Below, piece by piece: positions 45,386-55,063 of a stretch of 64,000 nt of DNA. The notes beneath the pieces were generated by a model that worked only from the letters and a program-made list of their open reading frames with translations, searched no databases and was not told the DNA's origin. Origin of the DNA: an uncultured Pelagibacteraceae bacterium. Its GTDB lineage: Bacteria; Pseudomonadota; Alphaproteobacteria; Pelagibacterales; Pelagibacteraceae. The stretch's first letter is position 1. Every line of letters starts with the position of its first letter. Position numbers and translations under genes: made by a program. The stretch is from positions 1 to 64,000 of the forward strand of contig CACNFE010000003.1 of NCBI GenBank assembly GCA_902619595.1, in the 5' to 3' direction.

Positions 45386-46246
45386 TTATTTGATGCCATG
45401 ATTTCTATTATAATCGGACAATGTCGAAGGATTAATTCCCTTGATGAATTTTTTATCAATGTCCCAAATAGAAACCTTTAATGGGTAACATTTTGCAACA
45501 TCAGACGAATGTTCTGATCCACAGTCTCCTCCTGGACAAGCAGACAAAACTCCCAATAGATCTGTTTCTGCAAAAAATTCCAAATAATCACCAGGTCTTA
45601 CTGGACTAGACTTCATAAAATATTGTTTGGTATCGTTAGTAAAACCAGTAAGCATAAATACATTTAAAACATCGTGTACAATATTTTCTGCTTCGTCTAA
45701 TTTAATTTTTTTTTCTGAAACTAAAGCTCTAGTTAAATTTGAATGACAGCAATAATGATAATCATTCTTTGATATTAATTTATATGTATATGGATCACAT
45801 CTTGTTCCTATTACATCGTGAACAGATCCCCCATCCTTATCATAACCATACCAATCTAATGTGTCCCAAGTAATTGTTGCTAATGATCTGAGATATGGAA
45901 AACTACTAAACATTTTATCTCCAACTGAAATATGTGTTCCATAAAGAGCCCTAGTTTTTCCGGAATAAAACTTTTCTTGTAAATTATCAGCTTGAAATAG
46001 ATTTAAGTCTCCAACTTGTGGTCCCTCAATACTTTCTACTCTAAAAAAATTACCTGATTTAACTTGAAAAGTTTTAGCATCTCTTGGTGGGACTATAACC
46101 TCATCAATTTGTTTAATATATTTTCTTGCCTCGTGTAAAATTTTAAGATTGTCATTTATGCTTTCATTTGGATAGCAAATAACAAGTTCGGCTCCTACCC
46201 TGCTTTTAATATTAGAAGGTTTATTTGAGAACTTCTTAATCTTCAT
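45386..46246 (-). CDS. DUF1989 (urea carboxylase-associated family) protein
   Basis: 286 residues. The region from about 48 on matches this family: VIVPPRDAKTFQVKSGNFFRV, VGDLNLFQADN, RCDPYTYKL, and a cysteine-rich segment SACPGGDCGSEHSSD (about 244-258) that could bind metal. The N-terminal 45 residues are extra. Members occur beside urea carboxylase and transporters, but neither is here, so the substrate is open. It is followed directly by trmJ. Confidence 0.8.
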   Translation of the reverse strand: MKIKKFSNKPSNIKSRVGAELVICYPNESINDNLKILHEARKYIKQIDEVIVPPRDAKTFQVKSGNFFRVESIEGPQVGDLNLFQADNLQEKFYSGKTRALYGTHISVGDKMFSSFPYLRSLATITWDTLDWYGYDKDGGSVHDVIGTRCDPYTYKLISKNDYHYCCHSNLTRALVSEKKIKLDEAENIVHDVLNVFMLTGFTNDTKQYFMKSSPVRPGDYLEFFAETDLLGVLSACPGGDCGSEHSSDVAKCYPLKVSIWDIDKKFIKGINPSTLSDYNRNHGIK

Positions 46247-46254
46247 TATTTTAT

Positions 46255-47355
46255 TTAGTTGATTTTATATATAGCATCAAAGTATTCATTAGGAATAAAG
46301 CATTTTTCATGTAAAATTTTCTTCCAGTTTTTTTTTATTGGATAATTGTCAATAGTATATTTGCTATTTTCAAAATTTGCCCACTGTGTATTTTGACATT
46401 TAAAAAATATATTTTTTGACAATCTATCAAACTCGTCGAAATAATTTTCTACTTGCTTTTTGCTCATTTCATGAAGACAGTCTATAGCAATACTTAGATC
46501 AAAAATTTTATTCGGTATATATTTTATTTGGTCTGGAGTTAAGAATTTAATATCAGCTTTTTCAAATTCATCTTTAATATTTGAATAATTATTAAAACTT
46601 CTAAATTTAAAAATTTTTTTACCTGGAAATGTTTTTTGTAGATTATATTGAGCAATATATAAAGTAGGTGGTATATCACAAATAGTATATTTCATATCAT
46701 TAGTGATTTTTAACAATGATGCGCATGTTCTTCCAGACCCTGCACCGATCTCAAGAATATTATGTAATTTATTAATATTTAAATTTTTACAGATAGTATC
46801 TGTTTCGATTATACTATTTAAAGATGAAAAAGAATGTTTTTTTTCATTATAAGTGATATAAATAGGATTTCCATAATCATCCTCATTAATTTTATTTAAA
46901 TATTTGTGAAAATTTTTACTTATTAGATAATTTAATAAAATTAGTGTAAATTTATTATATTTTTTAGATATTTTGTCCTCAACAAAAGTATATTTTTTGT
47001 TTAATTCTGACTCATTTAAATTTATTTTTATTTCATAATCAACTATTGGTTTTAATAATTTATAATTCCCCTCACCAAAATAGTGTTTACTTTCAATTGT
47101 TTGTTTAAAATTTTCGATACCATAATTTACTAAATATGAAATATGTTGTTTTGCTAATGCATTCCAGTAAATACTTGAATTTTTAAAATCATTTTGTGAA
47201 CTAAAATAATCAACCATTAATTTTAGATCATTTTCAATTTTCTCTTTTTTTTTAAAGGTAATCCACCATTTTCTAAAATTATCTGAAGTGAGTACCGGGA
47301 GTTTGTAAGGTAGAATTTTTCTTATAACTTTTTTGATAAAATTTCTGATCCTCAT
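46255..47355 (-). CDS. Putative sugar O-methyltransferase (SAM-dependent)
   Basis: 366 residues. The class I SAM-binding motif HNILEIGAGSGRTCASLLK is at about 196-214, followed by YTICDIPPTLYIAQYNLQ and AIDCLHEMSKKQVENYFDEF, as in the putative sugar O-methyltransferase group linked with surface glycan loci. The first 190 residues are mostly helical and Lys/Asn-rich. It begins right after the cimA stop. A second methyltransferase of glycan type (FkbM) lies at 41696. Confidence 0.72.
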   Translation of the reverse strand: MRIRNFIKKVIRKILPYKLPVLTSDNFRKWWITFKKKEKIENDLKLMVDYFSSQNDFKNSSIYWNALAKQHISYLVNYGIENFKQTIESKHYFGEGNYKLLKPIVDYEIKINLNESELNKKYTFVEDKISKKYNKFTLILLNYLISKNFHKYLNKINEDDYGNPIYITYNEKKHSFSSLNSIIETDTICKNLNINKLHNILEIGAGSGRTCASLLKITNDMKYTICDIPPTLYIAQYNLQKTFPGKKIFKFRSFNNYSNIKDEFEKADIKFLTPDQIKYIPNKIFDLSIAIDCLHEMSKKQVENYFDEFDRLSKNIFFKCQNTQWANFENSKYTIDNYPIKKNWKKILHEKCFIPNEYFDAIYKIN

Positions 47356-48957
47356 TTACTTGCTTGCGGGGGCTTTATCCTTAAATAATTTAAAATCTAA
47401 ACTGTCAATTAAAGCTTTAAATGATGCATCAATAATATTTGGTGACACTCCAATAGTGAACCAATTCTTGCCTTTAGAGTCAGTGCTTTCGATCGAAACT
47501 CTTGTGGTAGCTTCTGTACCAGTATTTAAGATCCTTACTTTGTAGTCGACTAATTTTAAATCTTTTAAATATTCAGAATATTTTTCTAACTTAGTAACAT
47601 TTTTTCTTATAGCATTATCTAGAGCGTGAACAGGTCCATTACCCTCACCTTCACAGACTATTTTTTCACCATCAACTTCCAATTTTGCTTTTGCTCTAGA
47701 GATGATTTTATCTTGATCATTTTTTGACACTGAAACATCATATTCTTTAATTGAAATATATCTTGGAATTTCTCCTATTACTCTTCTGGCCAATAACTCA
47801 AATGATGCATCAGCTCCATCATAACTGTAACCGATGAACTCTCTATCTTTAACCTCTTCTAATAGTTTTTTAACCTTTGGATCGCTCTCCTCAATTTCTA
47901 TTCCAATTGTTTTAAGTCTAGATAAAATATTTGATTTACCTGATTGATCAGAAACAACTATATTTCTATTATTACCAACATCTTCTGGATTTACATGCTC
48001 ATAAGTTTTAGGATCTTTTTGAACTGCTGAGACATGCAAACCACCTTTATGTGAAAATGCTGCAGCTCCAACATATGGTAAATGTTTATTTGGTTTTCTA
48101 TTTAATATCTCGTCAAGTAACCTTGAACATTGTGTAATGTGTTTAATATTTTTTTCCTTAATACTTATTTCAAATTTATCTGACAGGTCTTTCTTAAGGT
48201 GAAATGTTGGAATAATTGACATTAAGTTAGCATTTCCACATCTTTCACCTAACCCATTAATAGTACCTTGTATTTGTCTTGCTCCTGATAAAACAGCTGC
48301 TATTGAATTTGCAACAGCATTACCAGTATCATTATGTGCATGAATACCTAAATTTTTACCTGGAATATGTTTTGAAACTTCTTTTACTATTTTTGTAACT
48401 TCATGAGGAAGTGTACCACCATTAGTATCACATAGAATAATCCATTTCGCACCATTATCATAGGCAGCTTTAATGCAAGCTAAAGCGTATTTAGAATTTG
48501 CTTTGTAGCCATCAAAAAAGTGTTCTGCATCAAACATAAATTCTTTATTATTTTTGACAAAATGTTTTGTTGTCTCTTTGATGTTTTCTAAATTTTCTTC
48601 ATTAGATATTCCTAATGCTACATCAACATGGAAATCCCATGACTTTCCGACTAAACAAACAGACTTGGTATTAGAGTTTAGAATTGCTGACAAGCCTGGA
48701 TCATTTTCGGCACTTCGTCCTGCTTTTTTAGTCATTCCGAACGCAGTGAAAGTGGAATTTTTTAAATCTAAACCTTTTTGGAAAAATTCTGTATCAGATG
48801 GGTTGGCTCCTGGCCAACCTCCCTCTATATAATCTACACCCAAATCATCTAAAGCATGTGCAATTTTTGTTTTTTCATCTATTGAAAAATGCACACCTTG
48901 AGTTTGCGCTCCATCTCTCAATGTTGTATCAAATATATATAATCTTTCTTTACTCAT
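47356..48957 (-). CDS. cimA: (R)-citramalate synthase
   Basis: 533 residues. Joins pyruvate and acetyl-CoA to citramalate, the start of the threonine-independent isoleucine route. The DRE-TIM barrel begins YIFDTTLRDGAQTQGVHF with the metal-binding Asp, and has LGIHAHNDTGNAVANS and QGTINGLGERCGNANL. The C-terminal LeuA allosteric domain (about 400-533) is complete. It overlaps cysS by 4 bp. Length and the YIEGGWPGANP segment separate it from LeuA. Confidence 0.92.
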   Translation of the reverse strand: MSKERLYIFDTTLRDGAQTQGVHFSIDEKTKIAHALDDLGVDYIEGGWPGANPSDTEFFQKGLDLKNSTFTAFGMTKKAGRSAENDPGLSAILNSNTKSVCLVGKSWDFHVDVALGISNEENLENIKETTKHFVKNNKEFMFDAEHFFDGYKANSKYALACIKAAYDNGAKWIILCDTNGGTLPHEVTKIVKEVSKHIPGKNLGIHAHNDTGNAVANSIAAVLSGARQIQGTINGLGERCGNANLMSIIPTFHLKKDLSDKFEISIKEKNIKHITQCSRLLDEILNRKPNKHLPYVGAAAFSHKGGLHVSAVQKDPKTYEHVNPEDVGNNRNIVVSDQSGKSNILSRLKTIGIEIEESDPKVKKLLEEVKDREFIGYSYDGADASFELLARRVIGEIPRYISIKEYDVSVSKNDQDKIISRAKAKLEVDGEKIVCEGEGNGPVHALDNAIRKNVTKLEKYSEYLKDLKLVDYKVRILNTGTEATTRVSIESTDSKGKNWFTIGVSPNIIDASFKALIDSLDFKLFKDKAPASK

Positions 48958-50315
48958 TTAATTTTCCAGATTGTTTTACCATCTTTATCTTCAATTAAAA
49001 TACCTTTGTCTAATAGCTCATTTCTAATTTTATCTGCTAATTCATAATCTTTTTTATCTCTTGCTTTATTTCTCTCTTCAATTTTCTTTAAAATATCATT
49101 TTCAGAAAGTTTTAAATTTTGTTTTTTAAAACTATCCCATTTATCTTTTGATTGATCTAGAAGGCCAATAAATTTACATGCAGTTGAAAATATTTCTTTA
49201 TCTTCCAAAGTTCCATCTTTAGCTTTATCAAAGAGCTTATGTAGCACAGCAATAAAACCTGGAGTATTTAAGTCGTCATATAAAGGTTTTAAATCATTAT
49301 CGTCTATCAGTATCTTTTTATTTACTGGTACAAAGCAATTGTACCACTTATCTAAAGTTCTATTACATTCATCCATCAGTTTATCATTCCAGTCCAGTGG
49401 TTGACTGTAATGGGTACTCATTAGAGCTAATCTTAAAACTTGACCATTATATTTTTTTTTATAATCGCTTATTTTTAAAATATTACCTTGAGACTTAGCC
49501 ATTTTTTCTTTTGAGATTGTGATAAAATTATTGTGCACCCAATAATTTGCAAATTTTTTCGTTTTATTTGCGCAAACAGATTGAGCTATTTCATTCTCAT
49601 GGTGTGGAAATATTAGGTCTCTTCCACCTCCGTGAATATCAAATGTATTCCCAAGGTATTTTTTTGACATAACAGAACATTCTAAATGCCAACCAGGTCT
49701 TCCTTTTCCCCAAGGTGAGCTCCATGATGGCTCATCATCATTTGAAGGCTTCCATAACACAAAATCCTCTGGACTATCCTTGTTACCAGATAATTCTACT
49801 CTTGACCCTGCAATTAAATCGTCAAGATTTTTGTTTGAGAGTTTTCCATAATCGCTAAAATTTTTAACTTTAAAATAAATATGTTTGTTATTTTCATATG
49901 CAAATTTACCTTTAATTAATTCTTTTATCATATTTATCATAGGCTCAATATTATCTGTAGCCTTAGGCTCATGCGTTGGAATTTCACAATTTAAATATTT
50001 ACAATCCTCGTGAAATTTTTTTGTTATATTTAATGTCAACTCAGATATTGAAATATTTTTTTCTTTAGAAGATTTAATAATTTTGTCATCAATATCTGTT
50101 ATATTTCTCACATAGGTTACAGACTTACTTCCATATTTACATTTGAGAACTTTGAATAATAAGTCAAAAACAACTAAAGGTCTTGCATTGCCAATATGAG
50201 GATCGTCATAAACAGTTGGGCCACAAACATACATGCCTATCTTTTTACTATCTATAGGAACAAATTTTTCTTTTTTTCCTCCAAGGCTATTTGATAAAAA
50301 AATATCTTTATTCAT
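48954..50315 (-). CDS. cysS: Cysteinyl-tRNA synthetase
   Basis: 453 residues. Class I signature HIGNA at 40-44 after the zinc Cys31 (MYVCGPTVYD), and KMAKSQGN (the KMSKS equivalent) near 270. Other zinc ligands lie in HLECSVMSK and HHENEIAQ. Length is normal. It overlaps cimA by 4 bp and is 45 bp from the nadE stop. Confidence 0.97.
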   Translation of the reverse strand: MNKDIFLSNSLGGKKEKFVPIDSKKIGMYVCGPTVYDDPHIGNARPLVVFDLLFKVLKCKYGSKSVTYVRNITDIDDKIIKSSKEKNISISELTLNITKKFHEDCKYLNCEIPTHEPKATDNIEPMINMIKELIKGKFAYENNKHIYFKVKNFSDYGKLSNKNLDDLIAGSRVELSGNKDSPEDFVLWKPSNDDEPSWSSPWGKGRPGWHLECSVMSKKYLGNTFDIHGGGRDLIFPHHENEIAQSVCANKTKKFANYWVHNNFITISKEKMAKSQGNILKISDYKKKYNGQVLRLALMSTHYSQPLDWNDKLMDECNRTLDKWYNCFVPVNKKILIDDNDLKPLYDDLNTPGFIAVLHKLFDKAKDGTLEDKEIFSTACKFIGLLDQSKDKWDSFKKQNLKLSENDILKKIEERNKARDKKDYELADKIRNELLDKGILIEDKDGKTIWKIK

Positions 50316-50337
50316 TATTCTAGGAATATACTTAAAT

Positions 50338-50357
50338 ATTAGATTTGTGAATCTAAT
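50338..50357 (-). terminator. Hairpin after nadE, weak terminator candidate
   Basis: ATTAGATT (50338-50345), loop TGTG, AATCTAAT (50350-50357): a perfect 8-bp stem three bases after the nadE stop. On the minus strand it is followed by ATTTAAG, only a short U-rich stretch, so termination would be weak. It separates nadE from cysS. Confidence 0.4.
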
Positions 50358-50360
50358 TGA

Positions 50361-51098
50361 TTAGTTGGGAATCTTACAAACTGGAATGGGTTCCATTTTA
50401 TGTAAGTTAGCTTTTCTTATTTTTAAATATTTGTCTCTATTTTTAGAGCCTTCGTTATTCATTGCCTCTTCAAGCTCTTTGTATGATAATCCTAATTGAC
50501 CCTCGTCAGTTCGGCCATCGTCCCATAGTCCGTCTGTTGGTGGTGCATCTATTATTTCTTTTAAAATTTTAAGTTCTTTACCAAGTTCCCATACTTCTGT
50601 TTTATTACAATCAGCTATTGGAGAAATATCAACACCACCATCTCCATATTTTGTATAAAATCCAACACCAAAATCCTCAACTTTGTTTCCTGTTCCAACT
50701 ACTATACCCTGATTGGCTGCTGCTACTTGATACAAAGTTGTCATTCTTAATCTTGCTCTTGAATTAGCCATACCGTGTTCGCTATCAAATTTAGATAGAG
50801 ACGTTTTAAAAGTACCAAATAAATTATCTAACTCGATTGTATGACCCTCTACATTTGAAAAATTACTTTTTAACCATTCTTGATGTTTTAAACTTAAATC
50901 ATGTTGTGCACTTTTTTGCTTTATCGGCATAGATAATACAATAGTCTTCATTCCTGTTAGGGCACATAGAGTACTTGATACAGATGAATCAATACCTCCA
51001 GAAATTCCTATAACTAAAGATTTAGCTTTAGCTGGCATAGAATCTACATACTTTTGTATCCAGTTCTTTATAAAATCTACTTTAGTTTTTGGGTCCAT
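50361..51098 (-). CDS. nadE: NH3-dependent NAD synthetase
   Basis: 245 residues. The PP-loop GISGGIDSS is at 31-39 and GTGNKVEDFGVGFYTKYGDGG marks the NAD-synthetase substrate site. There is no N-terminal glutaminase domain, so it uses ammonia. With nadK at 22552 it supplies NAD(P). It is separated from the DAHP synthase by 38 bp. Confidence 0.95.
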   Translation of the reverse strand: MDPKTKVDFIKNWIQKYVDSMPAKAKSLVIGISGGIDSSVSSTLCALTGMKTIVLSMPIKQKSAQHDLSLKHQEWLKSNFSNVEGHTIELDNLFGTFKTSLSKFDSEHGMANSRARLRMTTLYQVAAANQGIVVGTGNKVEDFGVGFYTKYGDGGVDISPIADCNKTEVWELGKELKILKEIIDAPPTDGLWDDGRTDEGQLGLSYKELEEAMNNEGSKNRDKYLKIRKANLHKMEPIPVCKIPN

Positions 51099-51136
51099 AT
51101 TTCTAATATATTGAGTCGCCTTAAATAATAAAGAGA

Positions 51137-52516
51137 CTAAGATGCCGCTTTAATAATATTTTTTGCGTAATTTGAATTTTTCTTTATTTCATCAGATATT
51201 AAAAACGCTAATTCCAGGGATTGATCTGCATTCAATCTTGGGTCGCAATGAGTATGATATCTGCTTGATAAATCTTGATCAGAAATATTTTTTGCACCAC
51301 CAGTACATTCTGTCACATTTTGTCCAGTCATCTCAATATGAAGTCCTCCAGCATAAGAACCTTCACTTTGATGGACAGCAAAAACATTTTTAACCTCTTC
51401 AAGTACATTATTGAATGGTCTTGTTTTAAATCCTGTTGATGACACTAATGTATTGCCATGCATTGGGTCACATGACCAAATTACATTAAGACCTTCTTTT
51501 TTAATACCTCTGATTAGTTTTGGTAGAAATTTTTCAACTTTATCGTGTCCAAATCTTGAAATTAAAGTTATTTTTCCTTTTTCATTTTTTGGATTTATTT
51601 TTTCACATATTTTTGCAATCTCATCTGGCTTTGATGTTGGTCCACATTTGATACCTATTGGATTTTCTATACCTCTACAAAATTCCACATGGCCACCATC
51701 AATCTGTCTTGTTCTATCTCCAATCCAAACAAAATGAGCTGAAGTGTCATGGTATTCTCCAGTGGTTGAGTCTACTCTTGTCATCGACTCTTCAAATGGT
51801 AAATGTAAAGCTTCGTGGGAAGTCCAAAAGTTTACAGTCTTTAATCTTCTATTAAAATCTGAATTGATCCCACAAGCGTCCATGAATGCTAAGGCATCTG
51901 CTATTTTGTCTTCTAACTCTTTAAACTTTTTTGCTTGAGGACTTTTTTTAATGTAACCTAAATTCCATAAGTGAACTTTCTTTAGATCAGAAAAACCACC
52001 ATGGCAAAATGCTCTTATTAAGTTTAATGTAGACGCAGATTGTGAGTATGCTTTAAATAATCTTTTTGGATCAGGCTTTCTAGCTTTCTCTGTAAATTCT
52101 ATTCCATTAATATTATCTCCCAGATAACTCGGTAATTCTTTGTCACCCTGTTTTTCTGTTGGAGCACTTCTTGGTTTTGAAAACTGACCTGCAACTCTTC
52201 CAAGTTTCACAACTGGTAAGGATGCTGAATATGTTAATACTAATGACATTTGAAGGAATACTTTAAAATAATCTCTTATTTTATCTGGATTAAATTCTGC
52301 AAAACTTTCAGCACAATCGCCTCCTTGCAAAAGAAAAGCTTTGCCATCAACAACTTCTGCTAACTGATTTTTTAAATGCGTAGTTTCACCTGCAAATACT
52401 AATGGGGGAAAGCTCTTAATTTTATTTAAAACAATATTAAGATCCTTCTCATCCTCATAACTTGGGATATGTTTTACAGGATAATTTCTCCAGCTATTTA
52501 CATTCCATTTTTTCAT
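51137..52516 (-). CDS. 3-deoxy-7-phosphoheptulonate synthase, class II
   Basis: 459 residues from the ATG at 52514-52516 (a TTG two codons upstream is also open). First step of the shikimate pathway: PEP plus erythrose 4-phosphate. The plant/actinobacterial type II features FLLQGGDCAESF, VAGQFSKPRSAPTE, RFGHDKVEKFLP and SCDPMHGNT are all present. Class II is unrelated in length to the E. coli AroFGH type. Confidence 0.95.
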   Translation of the reverse strand: MKKWNVNSWRNYPVKHIPSYEDEKDLNIVLNKIKSFPPLVFAGETTHLKNQLAEVVDGKAFLLQGGDCAESFAEFNPDKIRDYFKVFLQMSLVLTYSASLPVVKLGRVAGQFSKPRSAPTEKQGDKELPSYLGDNINGIEFTEKARKPDPKRLFKAYSQSASTLNLIRAFCHGGFSDLKKVHLWNLGYIKKSPQAKKFKELEDKIADALAFMDACGINSDFNRRLKTVNFWTSHEALHLPFEESMTRVDSTTGEYHDTSAHFVWIGDRTRQIDGGHVEFCRGIENPIGIKCGPTSKPDEIAKICEKINPKNEKGKITLISRFGHDKVEKFLPKLIRGIKKEGLNVIWSCDPMHGNTLVSSTGFKTRPFNNVLEEVKNVFAVHQSEGSYAGGLHIEMTGQNVTECTGGAKNISDQDLSSRYHTHCDPRLNADQSLELAFLISDEIKKNSNYAKNIIKAAS

Positions 52517-52551
52517 AATCAACCTTAGATTGTTTTAACAGAGTTTACTGA

Positions 52552-54372
52552 TTATTCAACAGTTACAGATTTTGCTAAATTTCGAGGTTTATCAATATCG
52601 TAACCCTTTTTTAATGCAGAATGATATGCAAGTTTTTGTAATGGAATTGTTATTAAAAAAGGTAAAAGATCATCATCTGTATTTTCTACTTCTATCTTTT
52701 GCCAAATATTTTCAGAAAATATTTCATCTGTGCTTTTATTGGTTATTAATAATACCTTGGCACCTCTTGCAATCACTTCCTGCATATTTGAAATCGTTTT
52801 ATTATAATAATAATCTCTTGGGGCAATCACAACTACAGGCATTCCATCCTCTATTAAAGCAAGAGGTCCGTGTTTCATTTCCCCTGCTGGATATCCTTCA
52901 GCATGTATATAAGCCAATTCTTTTAATTTAAGAGCACCTTCTAAGGCGATTGGGAAGGAACTTCCTCTTCCTAAAAACATTGATCCTTTTGCATCAACAA
53001 ATGAATTGCATGCTGATTGAATTTGATTATCAGTATCTAATGTATTTTTTACTAAATCCGCTAGACTTAAAAGAGATTTAATTTTTGTTTGGTACTTATC
53101 TTTATCAATACTTCCTCTAACAAAAGCTATTTTAATTGAAAATAAATATAAAACTAACATTTGACCAAGGAAAGCTTTTGTAGATGCAACACCAATTTCT
53201 GGACCACAATGTATAGGAAGTACAAACTTAGAGTCGCGAGCAATTGAACTTTCAACAACATTGACAACACTGCAAGTTTTCATTTTATTTTTATTACATA
53301 AATCTAATGCTGCATAAGTGTCGGCAGTTTCACCCGATTGAGATACAAATATGTATAAGCTTTCACTTTTAAATTTATTTTTCCTATATCTAAATTCAGA
53401 TGCGATATCTACAGATATATCTAAATCCGTTAACTGTTCCAACCAATGTTTTGCCATTAAGCAAGAGTGATATGCTGTTCCACATCCAATCAGTAAGATT
53501 GATGATATTTCATTTTGTTTCCAGGGAAAATTTAAAAGATTTATATCTTTGTTAACTTTATCAATATATTCATTAATACAATTTTTTATTGTGATTGGTT
53601 GTTCCTCAATTTCTTTAGCCATAAAGTGTTTATAATCTCCTTTATCGTAATCACCCTCTTCATTTGACAACTCTAGAACACTCTTGTTTACTTTTTTTCC
53701 AGTATCATCAAAAAATTCAACACTATTTTTTTTTAAAATACAAAATTCACCATCATCAAGATAAGTAATTTTATTTGTCATTGATTTAAGAGCATAAGAG
53801 TCTGATCCTAAATAATTTTCATTTGGTCCATAACCTACAGCTAAAGGTGATCCTCTCCTTGCTCCTACAATTAAATCTGGCTGATCTTTAAAAATAATTC
53901 CTAAAGCAAAGCTCCCATGAAGTTTTTTTAGCATTTTTAAAATTGAATTTTTTAAATCATTTTCTTTTAAATACTCTGTAATAAGGTGAACAATCACCTC
54001 TGTGTCAGTTTGTGATTTAAATTTATGGCCTTTTTCAACCAGAAATTTTTTTAGTAAAGTTGAATTTTCAATAATTCCATTATGTACAACCGAAACACTT
54101 TCAGATGAGTGAGGATGTGCGTTTAAAGTACTGGGAACCCCGTGTGTTGCCCATCTTACATGACCAATGCCAACTGTTCCAAGCATTTTAATTTTAGAAA
54201 TATTATTTTCTAGTGCTTTTACCCTACCCTCACATTTTACCTCATTAATTTTCCCATCTAACAATGTTGCTATTCCAGCAGAGTCGTAGCCTCTGTATTC
54301 AAGTTTTTTTAAGGAATTTATTATTGATGATGAAACTGGTTTAGTGCTTGTAATACCAATTATTCCACACAT
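52552..54372 (-). CDS. glmS: Glutamine-fructose-6-phosphate aminotransferase (GlmS)
   Basis: 606 residues. The N-terminal glutaminase domain starts MCGIIGI, exposing Cys as nucleophile after Met removal, with GHVRWATHG and NGIIENS. The C-terminal part has two SIS domains (LIGCGTAYHSCLMAKHW, SQSGETADTYAAL) and ends in AKSVTVE. It makes glucosamine-6-phosphate. Its start codon directly abuts the stop of the GlmU-like gene (1-bp overlap). No glmS ribozyme is expected or seen, since the upstream gap is zero. Confidence 0.98.
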   Translation of the reverse strand: MCGIIGITSTKPVSSSIINSLKKLEYRGYDSAGIATLLDGKINEVKCEGRVKALENNISKIKMLGTVGIGHVRWATHGVPSTLNAHPHSSESVSVVHNGIIENSTLLKKFLVEKGHKFKSQTDTEVIVHLITEYLKENDLKNSILKMLKKLHGSFALGIIFKDQPDLIVGARRGSPLAVGYGPNENYLGSDSYALKSMTNKITYLDDGEFCILKKNSVEFFDDTGKKVNKSVLELSNEEGDYDKGDYKHFMAKEIEEQPITIKNCINEYIDKVNKDINLLNFPWKQNEISSILLIGCGTAYHSCLMAKHWLEQLTDLDISVDIASEFRYRKNKFKSESLYIFVSQSGETADTYAALDLCNKNKMKTCSVVNVVESSIARDSKFVLPIHCGPEIGVASTKAFLGQMLVLYLFSIKIAFVRGSIDKDKYQTKIKSLLSLADLVKNTLDTDNQIQSACNSFVDAKGSMFLGRGSSFPIALEGALKLKELAYIHAEGYPAGEMKHGPLALIEDGMPVVVIAPRDYYYNKTISNMQEVIARGAKVLLITNKSTDEIFSENIWQKIEVENTDDDLLPFLITIPLQKLAYHSALKKGYDIDKPRNLAKSVTVE

Positions 54373-54998
54373 TATTTTTTACTCCTATAATTTTTTTTTT
54401 CTTTTTGCGATGATCTTGTTAATGCTAAAGAATTTTTATTTACATTTTTTGTTATTACTGATCCGGCACCAATTACAGATCCCTTATTTAATACAACAGG
54501 TGCTACTAAAGAAGAATTTGATCCGACAAAAACTTTATCCTTTATTGTGGTTTTGCTTTTTTTTATACCATCATAATTACAAGTAATTGTTCCAGCACCA
54601 ATATTGACTGATTTACCTACTGAGGTATCCCCAACATAAGATAAATGATTTATTTTTGAATTAATACCAATAGTACTTTTTTTTATTTCTACAAAATTTC
54701 CAATTTTTGAACCTGATTTTAATGTTGTTCCTGGCCTTATTCGTGCATAAGGACCAATACAAACATTATTTTCAACTTTTACATTTTCTAAATGTGAGAA
54801 AGAACAAATTCTAACATTATTTTTTATAGACACTTTTTCCAAAATCACAACGTAAGGTTCAATAGTCACATTTTTTCCTATACTTGTATCTTTTGAAAAA
54901 AAAATTGTCTCAGGTGAAATCATTTTTACACCCTTTTTAAGAAATTTATTTCTTAAACTAATTTGTATTTTTTGATTTGCTGTTAGTTTCATTTGCAT
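54372..54998 (-). CDS. glmU: Stand-alone GlmU C-terminal acetyltransferase domain
   Basis: 208 residues matching the last half of bifunctional GlmU: left-handed beta-helix hexapeptides from about residue 38 on, then GPYARIRPGTTLKSGSKIGNF, INHLSYVGDTSVG and NIGAGTITCNYDG, which carry the acetyl-CoA and glucosamine-1-phosphate residues of GlmU (the His in HLSYVGD). The N-terminal uridylyltransferase domain of about 230 residues is missing; only a short linker-like helix (about 1-30) remains. It is directly coupled to glmS. Another gene must supply UDP-GlcNAc pyrophosphorylase. Confidence 0.88.
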   Translation of the reverse strand: MQMKLTANQKIQISLRNKFLKKGVKMISPETIFFSKDTSIGKNVTIEPYVVILEKVSIKNNVRICSFSHLENVKVENNVCIGPYARIRPGTTLKSGSKIGNFVEIKKSTIGINSKINHLSYVGDTSVGKSVNIGAGTITCNYDGIKKSKTTIKDKVFVGSNSSLVAPVVLNKGSVIGAGSVITKNVNKNSLALTRSSQKEKKNYRSKK

Positions 54999-55063
54999 TT
55001 TTGTTTATAGTTAAGTAGAGATTATAATTAACTCACAAAATATTTCTTTTTAATACTTTAAAA

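Noticed and set aside
48958..55063. Metabolite riboswitches before cimA, cysS, glmS or the DAHP synthase
   Set aside because: Gaps are 0-65 bp, too short for known riboswitch classes, and no conserved core was seen.
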